This document shows, piece after piece, positions 43,803 through 56,799 of a stretch of DNA of 64,000 nt. Below the pieces are notes generated by a model. It did not search any database. It was not told the origin of the DNA and worked only from the letters and a program-made list of their open reading frames with translations. Source of the DNA: Atherix ibis (Eukaryota > Arthropoda > Insecta > Diptera > Athericidae). Positions within the stretch are counted from its first letter, which is position 1, and each line of letters opens with the position of its first letter. The position numbers were made by a program, and so were the translations under genes. The stretch lies in contig OY282605.1 in the NCBI GenBank assembly GCA_958298945.1, positions 109,550,267-109,614,266 on the forward strand, given 5' to 3'.

Positions 43803-46276
43803 TTGACGAAATTGTCTTCATTCTTCTACGTTTTAAAGCAAATACGATTTTTCATAATTTTAACTCAAATTTTCTACAGATTCAAAAGGTTTTTTTATAA
43901 TATCATAATAAAAAAGATTTGTATATAATTTATTGTATTTCTTTACTGAATATTAAATATAAAAGTTTTCAAAAAAGTAGAATTTTTAAAAAAGCTATGA
44001 TTAAAAAATAATTATGTAACAGTTTTATTGCGGAAAAATTATATAAATTAGTATTTTGTGAAAATTAAGTTTCAATCGGTCTAACTTACATACATATATA
44101 CAGTTCGCGACAATTGCATAAGTTCACGTGGTTTTTCTATTGCACTTTTTATAAGTACATTTTAAAAGAAAAACTAAACTTATTTTAAAAGAAAAACTAA
44201 ACTCATTCAAAAATTTAAAAAAAAAATAATAAGAAGTGAATCTATTCAATTGTAACAGAACGTATGTCATTATGAAATAATTTTTTTTTTTAAATTTTGG
44301 AACAGAAAAAATAAGGTAAATTTACTAGATTTTTATAAACTATTTTATATTTAATTAGAAATATTTTTCATACTCACAATAATATGATTTTTAATACAAA
44401 TTTCATTGATAAATAGAATTTTGTTTTTTTTAAATGCTTAATTAGGCAATATTATTAGAGTATATATTTTCACCCTACCGATCATTCTTATAACAAAAAT
44501 TTCTTCAAAACAATTAATAAAATTATGAAAACTTTTTTTTGATAACAAACGGAAAATAAATACTATTTAACTTCCAAAAAAAAATTTGTATTAATATGTT
44601 AGCACCATAAAAAGGACTGATGGGTGTGCCCAAGGTTAACTAACTAATATACCAATTCCGCTCTTATAGTCTTATTGCAGTTAATTAAAACGGATTTTAA
44701 CAATTTTTCGATTCTTATCTTACTGCACACAAGTTTATCTGTTTTTATGAACTTATATAAAAATTCCTACAAGAGTTAGCTCACAAAAAAATAAAAACTA
44801 TTTTATAAGACCTATATCCGTGAACAAGCTAAGATAAAAATAAAAAATAACTTTACAACACTATTAATGTTCAACTAAATAATCTATTGAGATCACAAAA
44901 ATAACATACCAAAAGTAGTCCAACTGATACAAGAAAGAAGTGTTCATTTGGTAAATAATATTTTATATAAAAAATGTTGTCAATTAAATTTGATTTGAAT
45001 TAATTAATACGGAGTTTTTTAATCAAATATAATAGTTGTAGAGAGATGGGAAAGATATGATATCATTATGACATAGTATATAGAAGGAAAGGAGCTCTTG
45101 AGTTTGTGGAGGAGACCAGGTCTTATTCTTAGGCAATGCACTTTCCTCTCAAGAGGAGATGTAATATATAGCACTCCTCAGATGTTACTGCTGAATGTCT
45201 AAGTGGTCAATTGGTGATCAGAAATAATTTTATTATTTTCAGTAATGGATAGACTCATTTCGATAGAAATTTTTCAAAAATGTTACTAAGGAGTGCTAGG
45301 AATCTAATAGTTCTATAGAAAATTTGCTGGTTTATTTTATTTAGCGTCATTTTCATAATTAAAAATTTTCAGACTTATGGAAAATTAAATATTAGGACTC
45401 TTAAATTTTTTTTGAAAACTAGCTTCAGGATAAGAGCTGTTATAAGATCATAACCAGGGGTTTTTGTACGAACGTATTTATCTAGTGACTTTCTATAAAT
45501 AAATGTTATCATTAACTGATTTTGTATAATTTGTATACAGTCTATTAGAGTACTTTTTAAATTTCTAAAAAATAAGAGTATGCAGAAACCAGAAAAAATA
45601 TTTACATAAAACTCTGATTCGCAAATTAAAGGTAAAACATTTTTATTAAAATTTACTTCCATAAAAAACCCATGCTAAGCAGCAAGTTCAACTTAAAATA
45701 CGATACATAAATTTTGTTTTAATTTTCCAAAGTTACCGTATATTGAATTGTACCATTATAATATTAAAAAGAATAAGAATTTTAAACTATCCCCAGTTTT
45801 ATATAAAACCCTTTTATCTATACTCTGTCCAATAAATTAAATAAATTTAAAAATTTTATCTGTTAAATTACATTCACATGTAAACTTTTACTTCAAAACA
45901 ACAAATTTTCTGTACTCGAATATCACTTAAGATTATTATCGTGAATATTTTTTATTAATATGCTTGTTCTCATTCTTTATCTTTATTAATATAATTACTT
46001 AGTACAGAATTATTATAAATAATTGAATGTCTTCAATTTAAATAATAAAACAAAGAACTTTTTTATTTTTGAAGATCCTATTAGTATCGTACCATGTCAG
46101 TTTTTTGTTTATGGGAAAAAAATAAAAATTTCTCAAAAATACTTGAGATCGGAATTTTTTTATTTACTCTATTTTTTTAAAAAAAAAAAAGGATTTGAAA
46201 TTTTCATAAAATTAATTATTATTAAAACATTTCAATTTTGAAAATTGCGTATGCAATTGAAGAGTATTATTGTTAA
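43803..46276. other. AT-rich DNA without a recognisable gene
   Basis: Nothing recognisable. 45040-45320 is slightly GC-richer but has stops in all frames. Confidence 0.45.
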
Positions 46277-46338
46277 AAATTGTCAAATTCAATATGGAAA
46301 ATTATTAAAATAATTTTCCATATTGAATTTGACAATTT
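46277..46338. repeat. perfect 30-bp inverted repeat (62-bp palindrome)
   Basis: The left arm AAATTGTCAAATTCAATATG plus GAAAATTATT pairs without mismatch with the right arm AATAATTTTCCATATTGAAT plus TTGACAATTT; only two bases (AA, 46307-46308) separate the arms. Transcribed, it would form a 30-bp hairpin. It has no TA-flanked transposon signature. Confidence 0.95.
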
Positions 46339-47786
46339 ATAAAATTATAAAAAATGATTAAAATACAAATATTTTTTGATTAAAAAATAAATATTTTTTT
46401 AAATAAAAATAAACGTTATATTTTTGTTTGGGAAATTTTTATATTGTACTATATTCACTTAAAAACTAACATATTAAAATTACTAGCGAATTAATTAATT
46501 TTATTATCATCTTATTATATTAGATAATTAAATTAGAAAATCTTATTAACGATATATTATTGTAAGGATAAAATTATAATAAAATCAATTTATTGTGGTT
46601 TTTTGTTGCCAAATATCATCATGGACTAGCAAAATTTCTACCTTTTCAGCAAAAAAAAAATTATCAAATGAGCAAAAAACCTTTTATGTTAAATATTAAA
46701 TTAAGAACAGGTTAAATTAAAAACAACAAGAGTATAAATTATTAAACATAATAAATGATACCTATCAATATAAACAAATAATAGAAATTTTAATAATTTA
46801 AATCCATTAAGAAGTATTCAATTATGTATAATTTAAGAAGATTATCTTCAAGAACAAAATACGTATAAACTCATACTACCAAATACTTTTATAAGACCTA
46901 AATATTCCCTTCTTCTTAGACAGCTCTCACATGTTCACAATTTTTTTATAATAAAAAAAAACAAAAGTTCACAATAAAAAACTTAACAAGATGCAAACAT
47001 ACCAACTATAAAACAATAAGAAACTAACTAACTTGGTAGTTTCAACCAGCATCGATTTTTTTTAAAAAAATGTGCTTATTTAAATTTCTATAATGTACAC
47101 GATCAAAAAAATAATCATATTAATACTTTTAACAAATTATGAAGTCTTTGATATGCCGACTAATCGAATCAAATTATGTATAAGGTAAGATGAAAACACT
47201 AAAACAATAATAATATACCGAACACAAGAAAATTATGCGGCAAATTTCTTCAAATTTTCAAAGTTTTTTTAACACTCTATAGGGTTTGTGTTGTTAGAAA
47301 TATTGGTATAGTTGCTGGTTTTATTGCTGATAGTTTCTGATGATGATTTAATACTAGTTTCAACAACAACAAAAAAAAGACTGAAAAGAAATACGGCATA
47401 CAAAATTATGCTAACTATCATAGTTGTGCAAAAGTACTATTACCAAAAAACTATATTCAGCATAACTAATGTACACACATAAAAAAAAAGGAAGAAAAAA
47501 ACGGAACAAAAGAGAAATAATATTTAAAAGTAAAATTAATTTGAATTTTATAAAAAGAAGAAAAAAATTAGTTTTTTTTGCCCCACTTTTAATAGAAACA
47601 CACCCAATATATGCAGATAAGACAGTTTTGAGTCAAGACCCGTAACTGAAAATAAAATAAAAAAATACTTAATATTCCTAAATACAATATTTATTTACAT
47701 TCAAAAAAAAAAAGTGGTAATAAGTGGTATAAAAAGAGAAAAAAATTTCAGAAAGTTAACAAAATATAACGAAAATAATTAATTAT
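46339..47786. other. AT-rich DNA without a recognisable gene
   Basis: Nothing recognisable. Confidence 0.5.
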
Positions 47787-47808
47787 GAGAGAGAGAGAGA
47801 GAGAGAGA
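47787..47808 (+). repeat. (GA)11 microsatellite
   Basis: Uninterrupted GA dinucleotides. GA tracts can bind GAGA-type factors in flies, but nothing nearby supports that role. Confidence 0.95.
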
Positions 47809-47933
47809 AAATTAAAAATATAAAATCATAATAATAATTATAATAATAGTGCGTGTGATGGCTCGCCATCAAGGACGTTCTAAATTTGTCTCTGAAGTTT
47901 GTTACAGTTGCGAATTTTTCTAGCAAAAAAGCT

Positions 47934-48090
47934 TCAAAGCTTTGCCCCTCGCTGTAGTCTTGCTGCGGCCCGCCTACTCATACGTATTGGAGCTGAATTT
48001 CTTCTTGATCTGTCAATTCTAGTTTTTGGAACTGTTGCCAATGTGGGACGATTATTCATGAACATAACTATTCTTGTCCGCAGATTTTTT
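47934..48090 (-). other. unassigned GC-richer open frame, possible exon
   Basis: The minus frame reads LRTRIVMFMNNRPTLATVPK, then TRIDRSRRNSAPIRMSRRAA and ARLQRGAKL, then TGA. It is Arg-rich and protein-like. However, the plus strand of the same stretch (47899-48093) is also open and a second minus frame is partly open, so coding in this frame is unproven. GC content is distinctly above its surroundings. The family is not recognised. Confidence 0.25.
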
Positions 48091-49719
48091 TAAATAGTCA
48101 ATTTTTTTTTTGCTATTTTTCTTCTTTTGCGATTTTTTTTTTAAATTTAGTATCAGTCAGTTAGCCTACGGAAAATTCTTTAAATGCGTGCGATTACTAT
48201 CCACTAGTCAAGATCTATCTTAAGTTTTAGTCTATTTTTTATAGTACTATAAATAATTTATGTGTTATAGTTCTTGTTGGTATATGTATTTTTTTTTTTT
48301 TTAAATATTATTATTATTTATGTATTTTAGTTTTTTGCAAATAATTCTATCTGCCCCGTTTTTTTATTATTGAAATTTTATGTTATACTTTGTGTTATTG
48401 ACTTCTATTTTGATAATCTTGTTAATTTATGTCTGTCCATAATATAATTGATTTATGTTCGAAAATATTATTAATCGAAGATTATTAAACTTTTTTTGGA
48501 TTATTGACATTTTTTTTATTAGTTTAGTAACGTATTTTAAGATTTTTAATTTTGTTTATAAAATTTGAATTTTCAAGAGAAATTTTTTTCATTCTCAACA
48601 TAACCTTATAAATGTTTAGTTCGAGTTTTACCTCAGATCTAATTTTAGTCATTTTTTTTTTAGAATAAGTTAGAGAAAATTTCGGCAATAAAGTATTACG
48701 ATTTTTTTTCTAAACTTTATATTTTAATTTTGTTACAAATTTTTCTTTTAAAATAATTTCTTAAATGATCTCTTTTTGATGAACTTTGTTAGTAAATCTA
48801 TTTATTAGATGATGAGTTTAAGATGGAAAAATCGTCTTCAAGAATAATTTTCTAAGTCTATCAATTTTCAGATTGCCTAAGATGCTAAATTTGATTATAT
48901 TTGTATAAAATTTTACTCTTTATCCCATAATATTCAGTCCTTCAATTAGATCACAACCTTACAAATAAGAAAAATTTATTATTCAAAATTATTCGAAAAT
49001 AATTTTATTTGTTCAATATTATTCAACCTAAAATTCATAAAGTATTCGAAATGATTTCATAAATTATTGAAAAATCTTTTACTATATTTTTTTCAATATT
49101 CAACATTTTATTTAATAACAAATAAATAACGTTGAACAAAACAGTTTTAGTTAATAATTTTCTTTTATTAATAATATAGTGACTATTTTAATAATAATTT
49201 TGATTATTCAATTAATACTGCTCTACTTAATTTTCCTGATATTTAAAAAAGTTATGTCAAAGATCACGAGTAAGTAGTAAATGTGAGCGGTAATGGTATT
49301 GGCAGCATTTTTGGTTACATTTAAATTAATTGAAAAATCCTCCTGATTAAATAGCCTAATTTTTGGTAAATTATAATGAAACCGAATTTAATTACCTTTA
49401 CGGAAGTATTCATCTTTTTGAACTTATTAAGCTAATGAGTATTAACAACCTACAAATTGTAAACATTTTCTTCTAAAAATCGTTTAATATTATAATTTTT
49501 TTTTTTAAAGAAGAAATTTCCATTACAATTTCAAGTTTTGCTATTAATTATTAATTAATAATTTTTTTTTTATCATAAATAAAAAATATTTTCCAATTAC
49601 GACATAAAAAAAAGTTATAGAGCAAAAAAAATTTTCATAAATCATGGGTTATGGAATTAAATAAAATATGAATGAAAGACAAAACAAGTCGTCAAATTAG
49701 TAACAACAACAGCAACAAC
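48091..49719. other. AT-rich DNA without a recognisable gene
   Basis: Nothing recognisable. It ends in an AACAACAACAGCAACAACAACG tract just before the GC-rich island. Confidence 0.5.
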
Positions 49720-50250
49720 AACGTGGTCTTTTCCACTTTCAACGGTAGCGTTTAAGTGAAACGCCAAAATGCCGGAGGCCCCACACACAATAGTGTAGAC
49801 AGACTTCCACTGTTGAATTTATGCATTCGCGCCGTGCTGTCTGCTGTTGTTGACGACGTCGTATCTTTTTCGTTGTGTCGTCGTATCGCGATGTCGCCGC
49901 AGCGCGTTATCGACATATGGTTGTGTCGCCACACTACCATCTGGTCATTACTGCCACCGTTGACCAATGGCGTTTTGACCGCAACCTTGGGCAGTACAAT
50001 GCAAAGGCTGGACAGTAGCAGCGATAACAGCTAACGGCCACCAGAGCGTTGTGTCCAAAACCGGTGTCCATTGCTTCGGTATTTTGTCTGCACAGTTACC
50101 TAACTCACAGCCTACCCGCGCACCCACCTAATGCGGAACATTTTCGGCTGCCCACATTTTTGTATCACTTAATGCCTGGCTAGCGATGGTCTCCTGAACA
50201 AGTCAGTGCTGACAGTGAGCAGTTGACCAGATCGACATAATATGTTGCTG
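49720..50250. promoter_or_regulatory. isolated GC-rich, CpG-bearing island; possible promoter or 5' exon
   Basis: About 500 bp of near-50% GC, with many CG dinucleotides (for example CGTCGTATCGCGATGTCGCC at 49879), stands in a region of 75-80% AT. It is bordered on the left by a CAA/CAG-rich tract at 49710-49731, the kind common in fly 5' leaders. Open frames run on both strands (49756-50034 plus, 49752-49967 minus), as expected from high GC, and neither has a known domain or fits splice sites that I can trust. It shows no transposase or reverse transcriptase motif. A promoter with an untranslated first exon is my favoured reading, strand unknown. Confidence 0.35.
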
Positions 50251-50581
50251 ACGTCTTCAAATAGTTTCTCTTAAATAGTAGCTAGCTTACTATATATTAC
50301 ATTCTCCTATTACTATCGTTAACGAAGAGAATTGACCGATTTGTATAAAATAACCTCACAATTTTTTTTGGTTTTATTTAATTTATTTTTTGATCTCTAT
50401 CACTTTTCTGCGAGACCTTCAAAAAGTTGGTGTTTTTGTGAATGAAATTTTTATTACAGGCTTGACCAACAGGTTTTGTTTAATTAAAAATTAGTTCCTT
50501 TTAATTATATTTGCAATTGTTTAATTGTTGTTTTGCTATTAACATTTTTTTAAGAAATAATTAATTTCAAAAAATATATAT

Positions 50582-50826
50582 GAGGTCTGTTCAAAAAGTA
50601 TCGCGAATTTTGAATTTTCGCAGGTTACGTATATTCGATTTTTGATTTTTTTTTGCGGCGTTATGTTGGTCCTCATGTCTCTCACTTTTGCCGACAAGTT
50701 CGGCCATTTTGAACAAAAATCGAAGACGAGCCAAAACACGTGCAAGCAAAGCAGCTGTCAAAAATTGACTGAACATTCAAAATGGCCGAAGTTGTCGGTA
50801 TAAGTGAGAGACATGAGTACTTGTCA
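50582..50826. mobile_element. foldback remnant of a mariner 5' end
   Basis: It starts with GAGGTCTGTTCAAAAAGTAT then CGCGAATTTT, the type of inverted repeat found on several insect mariners. Arms at 50673-50713 and 50776-50816 are 41 bases each and pair with about four mismatches. The outer part of each arm, read towards the flanks, encodes the same M-A-E-L/V-V-G-K/I-S-E-R-H-E start (minus on the left, plus on the right). So two 5' ends are joined head to head, and the right one is truncated before its terminal repeat. Confidence 0.65.
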
Positions 50827-50859
50827 TTGTCCACTCTATTCATCAATAAGCAGCCAAAT

Positions 50860-51260
50860 ATTTAAATACCATTTTGTTAGCAGATAAGGGATTTCTGTGG
50901 GCACTGTTGCTCAGCAGGTTATATCGAATGTCGTTGGCGATATTCCTGCGTCACTTGCTGAACCACGAATAGCTTCAAAGGCGGTGATAGTTTCACTATC
51001 ACTAAAAATAACAATGTGTCTGCTTTTGAGAATGTTAGCGGACATCTATGCAGCTGTATCCTGATTGCTCACAATTTTCCTTAGAAAGGGAACTATGAGC
51101 TGGAAAAATGCCATTATTTATTTTACGATGGACATAACCAATGTTTAATAGTAAAACATCACAGAGTTCATCTAACTGTTCTAGGAGTAGATTCCTGTAG
51201 AAAGATGTATCGGTGTTCACTTTTCTGAATCTACTTAGTGCCGTAGGTTCTGCTCTCAAC
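50860..51260 (-). pseudogene. non-LTR RNase H domain relic
   Basis: Minus strand: GIFPAHSSLSKENCEQSGY, then (after a frame change) MSANILKSRHIVIFSDSETI and TAFEAIRGSASDAG. The H-I-x-I-F-S-D-S-x-x-x-x-x-A block is the second RNase H aspartate motif of jockey/I-type elements. The upstream part is broken by stops. It is a different subfamily from the 38.5 and 40.0 kb copies. Confidence 0.6.
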
Positions 51261-54112
51261 CATGGTTTCCAATCTGGGTAACGAGGCTTAGAAATTGAGA
51301 ATGAATATTTTTTGGAATTGGTGGTGGGAATTATTGTTTTAAGAAGGTTATGTAGGGCGTAGTTGTTGAATTGAAGGTTTTTATTATAGGAAATGGAATA
51401 ACGACAAGTTTATATCAGAATGGAGTCCGACATGCTTCAATGATTTTGGCATTTTCACATATATAGTGAGTTCGTAGAGTATCGTATCATTTAAAAGTGT
51501 CTCATTTTGTCTTAACTTAGCTTTTTCTACTGACCACAATCATCACCATATTAATTTATAAATTCCATCTTCCCCTACGATTACTGATAATACAAATTTG
51601 CATGCTTGTTTTTTTTGGAAAATGTTCAATAAATTGTTATCTACCAAAGAATATTTTTGTAAACTGAAATTTATTAAATTATTTTTTTTTGTACTAAAGA
51701 AAATAAATTGTCACTTATTAGTTATTTTCGAATTAATTGTCGCCAATTTAAAAAAAAATACTTATTATGCAAATTTGCATTTTAGAGTTCTTTTTTATAA
51801 TTTTAATTTAAAAAACATGATGTGAAGAGCAAAGTATCACTTTCGCGATGGTAATGCAGCTTCCCCTAATAGCAACACAACTTTGAATATAATTTTCGGT
51901 CTAAAAACTGAACTGTTCTACACCATAGAAAATACGAGTACACATTCGCCTATGTAGCAAGTACACAAACCCAATTGTTATGACGTACGTAATTCTCTCT
52001 TGGACATAAAACGATGATTATCTGATATTATGCAATTCTGATTGGGTTTTTATTACATGGAAAAAAATACTCTTTTTTATACAAAAATCATATATATGGT
52101 AAACGTTGATAGGTTTTGTTTTTTTTATTGTAATATATATTGTACAATATATTCACGTGTATGTGTGTATGTATACAGAAATTTTGTTTTCGATTACAAC
52201 TTTTATGACCGACGTATAGTGTATTTGGTTTTTGTTTTATAATTTATTTAAAATGTTTTTTCACCTGTCCATCCATCAATTCATCAATCGGTCTATCTAT
52301 CCGCCCAACCATCGGCTGATTATCGTATGAGCCTACAAGCAACTTGTCTGCATAAATGTTTTAACAAAACATTGTGTCATGCATTTTCATTTTCATTACG
52401 TTAACATTATTACTTAGTTTTGTTTTTTTTTCATTCATTATTATTATTATTATTATTAATATTATTATTGACATTTTGCTTAACTTATAACTTTGTGATT
52501 TATGTTTTCACAAATTGTTCTTCATTTCTCTTCGTCTTCTTCCATTTTTCCTTCATTTCGATTTTGAACAAATTAAACCTGTTTTCATTTTATTAATGTA
52601 AAAAGATAGATTGTCATAAGTATAAAAAGACTTACACCAAATTGTTTATGATGATTTAATCATGATCAGATATTAAAATGATAACAGATAAAATTTAAAT
52701 TAAAAAATTATATTAATATTATGGGTACATTGTGAATTAAGTGAATGGACTAAATGGTGGTCTACTCATCTGAAGGTTTATCATATGCCAATGAAATGTT
52801 CATTTTAAATGATCGAAAACTAATAATGACACTGTACTTTAATCAATTTATCTTATTTAAATAAATTTACTTTCTTTTATGTTGTTTTTTTTCCTCTTCT
52901 TTAATTTATTGTATACAGTATGTTGGCATAGGAATTTCCTGTTGTCATACTCTTGTAATTTAAAAGACTTACGATCACCTGCTCAACCAATCGATATATG
53001 ATTGAATCTGCTCCATGTTAAGCCACATAATCGAAATGTATCAATTGCAATTAAATAACAAGCCCCGCTTTATGTCAGACAATTTGTAATTTTACTTTTC
53101 ATTTCAATTATTTTTACCTTCTTTTAGTCGCAATTTTTTACGCCCTTATGATCAGAATTTATTCATTATAATTTAATTCACAATGTAAATTTTCGTTTTT
53201 ATCTTTTTCTTTTCTTTTTTGTTAATCAATTTTTATTTAATCTCATATATGTGATTAATTTATGCAAAAGAAAATTGTTGTATTGGATTTTATGCAATAA
53301 TTGCTGTTTTAAATTCGAATTTAGATAAAAACGATTATGCAATATCGAATAATTTATTGATGTTGAATTATCAGAAAAACTTGTTCATGGAAAAATGTGG
53401 CTTTTAAAATTCTTTCTTTTCGAATATAGATCATTTAAATTACATTTAATTAACTAAAATACCAAAAGAAACTATTTCTAACAAAAAAAAATAACCGCAA
53501 GTCAAAAACGAAATAAATTCAATAAAACTTTGCTTCTAAAATATCTAAAATACCTTTTAAATTTAAATTAGATTTTTTTCATATATAAGAATGTATAAGA
53601 ATAAAATACGTGATATTTAACATACATAAATTTTTTGTCAAGATTATAAGTATCGTATTTTTAAGTAAGCAATCATTGTGAATTAGCTAATATGCTCGTA
53701 ACTGAAGTCTTAGAAGAAATTCTGAGTTTATAGTTTTAAGCTATAATTTTATTAAAAAAATATGATAATATTAATATACTGGTAATTTTGAATAATAATA
53801 TTTTTATTTAATTTTATCATTAAAATATTATATAAATTTTTTTTTTGTAAAACAAGTAATCGATGTCGTTGTAATAAAAACTATTCTTAGTTTAATTTTA
53901 CATTTTCCTGTAGATTTTTCGAATTGCTAATAGATGGCATCTTCTGTTTATTAATTTAACAGACATTTTTAATAGTTAGGAAGATATGGAGAGTTAAAAT
54001 TTCTCCTGTTTAATGCAATATTTTCACAAATCGGTTGATTAGAACGATAAATGTAGAACTTTTTATAACGAGACACAACCTTTTTATGGATGTGTTTTAG
54101 AAAATAGTTATC
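51261..54112. other. AT-rich DNA with a TTA microsatellite
   Basis: No gene is seen. 52437-52469 is an ATT/TTA microsatellite with one interruption. The plus frames at 51598-51825 and 52042-52242 are T-run artefacts. Confidence 0.5.
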
Positions 54113-54164
54113 TTTTATGTTTTCAATATTATTATTATGAGATAATAATATTGAAAACATAAAA
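54113..54164. repeat. perfect 23-bp inverted repeat hairpin
   Basis: TTTTATGTTTTCAATATTAT(TAT) at 54113-54135 pairs perfectly with 54142-54164 around a six-base loop, TATGAG. It is a clean stem-loop if transcribed. Confidence 0.95.
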
Positions 54165-56799
54165 CATAACCTCGAAAATTTGACAAAATATTTTTTACTG
54201 AAGAAATTGGATTCAACAGGAATTCGGAAGGCTGAGTAGAATCTCAGAGTTCTAGTCTGTAAGTCCATATTGTCTATCGAAGTATTTGGCGATATCGTCT
54301 ATTAACTACTAGTTTTTTTTAATCTTCTGTTTTGAGTTTCCTACCAAGCATTTATCTAAGTATCTTTCAAGGTATCGACCTTAAGTGTATTGTGGTATGG
54401 GACTGCCGTTGAGATATCTTGAAGAACATAGCTTACGGTAAAGAGTAAAAGTAATGTGGGCACCTTTACTTTTGTAGAATTTTTTTACTCCAATATTTCT
54501 GGACGTTAGAATTTGGTTTTGAAGAATTTTGAAAGCATGTAGCGAATTTTTACTAGGTCAGCATGTATACAAGAGAAAATGCTGGGACTGATGGGAATAG
54601 TGCATATATAAATTTTGAAGAGAATGGTGTCAAGTATGCTTGAATATTAGAGAGCTATTCAATAGTTAGTTAGCTTCAATAACTTGTAAATGCAGGTTTG
54701 TAAGAAATTAATTTTCTTTGTTAGTAAATGAAAAGGTCTTTTTGAGCCTTCAGAATAGGTCCCGAAGCCATTTCGGCCTTCAGAATAGGTCCCGAAGCCA
54801 TTTCTTTGTTAGTAAATGCAAAGGCGACGACTCGATGACTCTGCTAGATTGTTGTGGAGTAGTTGAAACGGAAACTAAATTTTTGGTTGTAAATTAAATT
54901 TAAGAACGTAAGCATGATTATTTTGCTCAATATGAAATGGTAAAATATTAAATTGCTGCTATGATTTTCTTTTTTATATAATTTTTTTTTAAACTGCTCT
55001 ATTTTCTGACACATTTCAATCATGATATTAAGATGGAAAAATCATTCTTCACTCAAAAGAATAATTTCTTTAAGAAACTCTTCAAAAATAAACTCAATTT
55101 TATAATAGTAAAAATTCTGACCGCAATAATTAAAATAAACATTTTACATATCATATAAAATATTATGATTATTATAAACACCATAAATCATACCATATTA
55201 ACAGAAATGCATAAGTAAATATTAAAGGAAACTGAAAGCTTGTCGACTTTGATAAGAAATTGTCAAACATTTCATAATTTAATAAACTTTATTTAAACGG
55301 GATTTTGAAGATGTTACGTATTGCAAAAATATTTTTGGTTTTTTTTTTATTTGTTCATTCAACAGAAGTGAGGATATTTAATAGTAAAATTATAGTGGAA
55401 ATTTTTTCAATAAATAATATGTAAATATGAAGATTTGTGATTGAAAATCCTTATCGACTAAGTGTGTATAATTTTATAAATGAAATGTTTAATTTTATAG
55501 TTTCAAAAAAAAAAAAGAGAAATTCAACTTTTCAATCGATAATAATGTTCGTGCAAATATTTGCATTTATTTATTTAAAAAAAATTATATTCACTTTCCT
55601 TCAACAAGTGCCTATTAATTTATTTAAATATAAAATCTTGCAATTAAAAATCAAAGACAATAATTTTATATATGATAATGCACATTGATTGACAATTAAA
55701 ATTTCTCATTAAAGGCAAAATGTAATAAATTTCATACACTATAGCTAGTTAAGATTTGATTGTAATGAAGAAAACTCGTAAACAAAGTGAATCTTAGACG
55801 AAGGAAAGGCCTTGGACTTACGAGTAACGATAATATTGCTTAAAAGTTTTGCACAAAGAATGCAATGTTGGAAAACTGGAAAAGTGTTAAAGAGTAAATA
55901 AGCGAATGAATTTTATTTTATTTTAAGTTGACAATCGTTAAGAAATATTGAAAATATTTTCAATTCGAAATCGATAAATAAATACAATAAATAGTTTCCT
56001 CCTATCCATTGGACGGGCAACGCACTGATCTGAGGGGTTCATGGCAAGCCAACCAGACACCAAGTCAGCTAGGCACTCACTGATCGACGATTGTTCGTAC
56101 TATTCTTACCAGAAAGTTGGCCCTACTGACTCGATTCAACTGAAGTTCTTTTATTGAAAGGAACAGTACCTCAACGTTCAGCTGCAACTGACCCATAAAA
56201 TTTTTTTTGTAAAATGAACGATTATTGAGAAACAATAATATCGCAATCTTTCGAACTGAAAGTAATCTGATGTTGATAAAATGTTAGCAATATGCAATAA
56301 TCAATTTGATTAATAATACTTAAAGGGGCGAATAAGTTCATCCACAAGCATTTGAATAGAAATAAACTCATAAAGTGCATTGTAATTATTGCAAGAAACG
56401 AAAACTAATTCTAATCAAATTTAATCGGTTAATTAGAATATTTTCCCTTGTTATATTTTGCATAGACTTTTTATGAGAAGAAATATTAACTAAAAAAGCG
56501 ATCTATTAATTGAAATATATACTTTACCTGAATCTAATTTTTGATAGGAAAGTAATTTGCCTTAGGTACTTTCTAATAAAACAGGATATTATTAAATAAA
56601 CTCGAATGCCTCTAGATGTGCCATTTATCTGGAAAATGTATATTATTGTATTTGTTGGTTTTTCAATAGTATTTGAAAAAGTTTTGCTTAAAGCACTTTT
56701 GTTGTAAATTTTTTTGTTAATTTCCTTAAACAGATTTGAAGCTATCTTTGGCCTACAAGTCATCAACATACGTTAAACTCGTTAAAAACAGGCTTAGAC
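54165..56799. other. AT-rich DNA with weak transposon remnants
   Basis: 54230-54700 has more balanced composition. Minus-strand pieces such as KSKGAHITFTLYRKLCSSRY vaguely suggest a non-LTR tail, but not convincingly. 56010-56210 is GC-richer and unassigned. The rest is A/T-rich. Confidence 0.35.
54747..54805 (+). repeat. 30-bp tandem duplication
   Basis: CCTTCAGAATAGGTCCCGAA GCCATTTC occurs at 54747 and again at 54777 (period 30). The pair is bracketed by near-identical CTTTGTTAGTAAATG motifs at about 54716 and 54803. Confidence 0.9.

Noticed and set aside
49756..50034. 92-codon plus-strand frame in the GC-rich island
   Set aside because: The opposite strand is open over the same span and neither translation has a recognisable domain; high GC alone explains long frames here, so I annotate the island rather than a gene.
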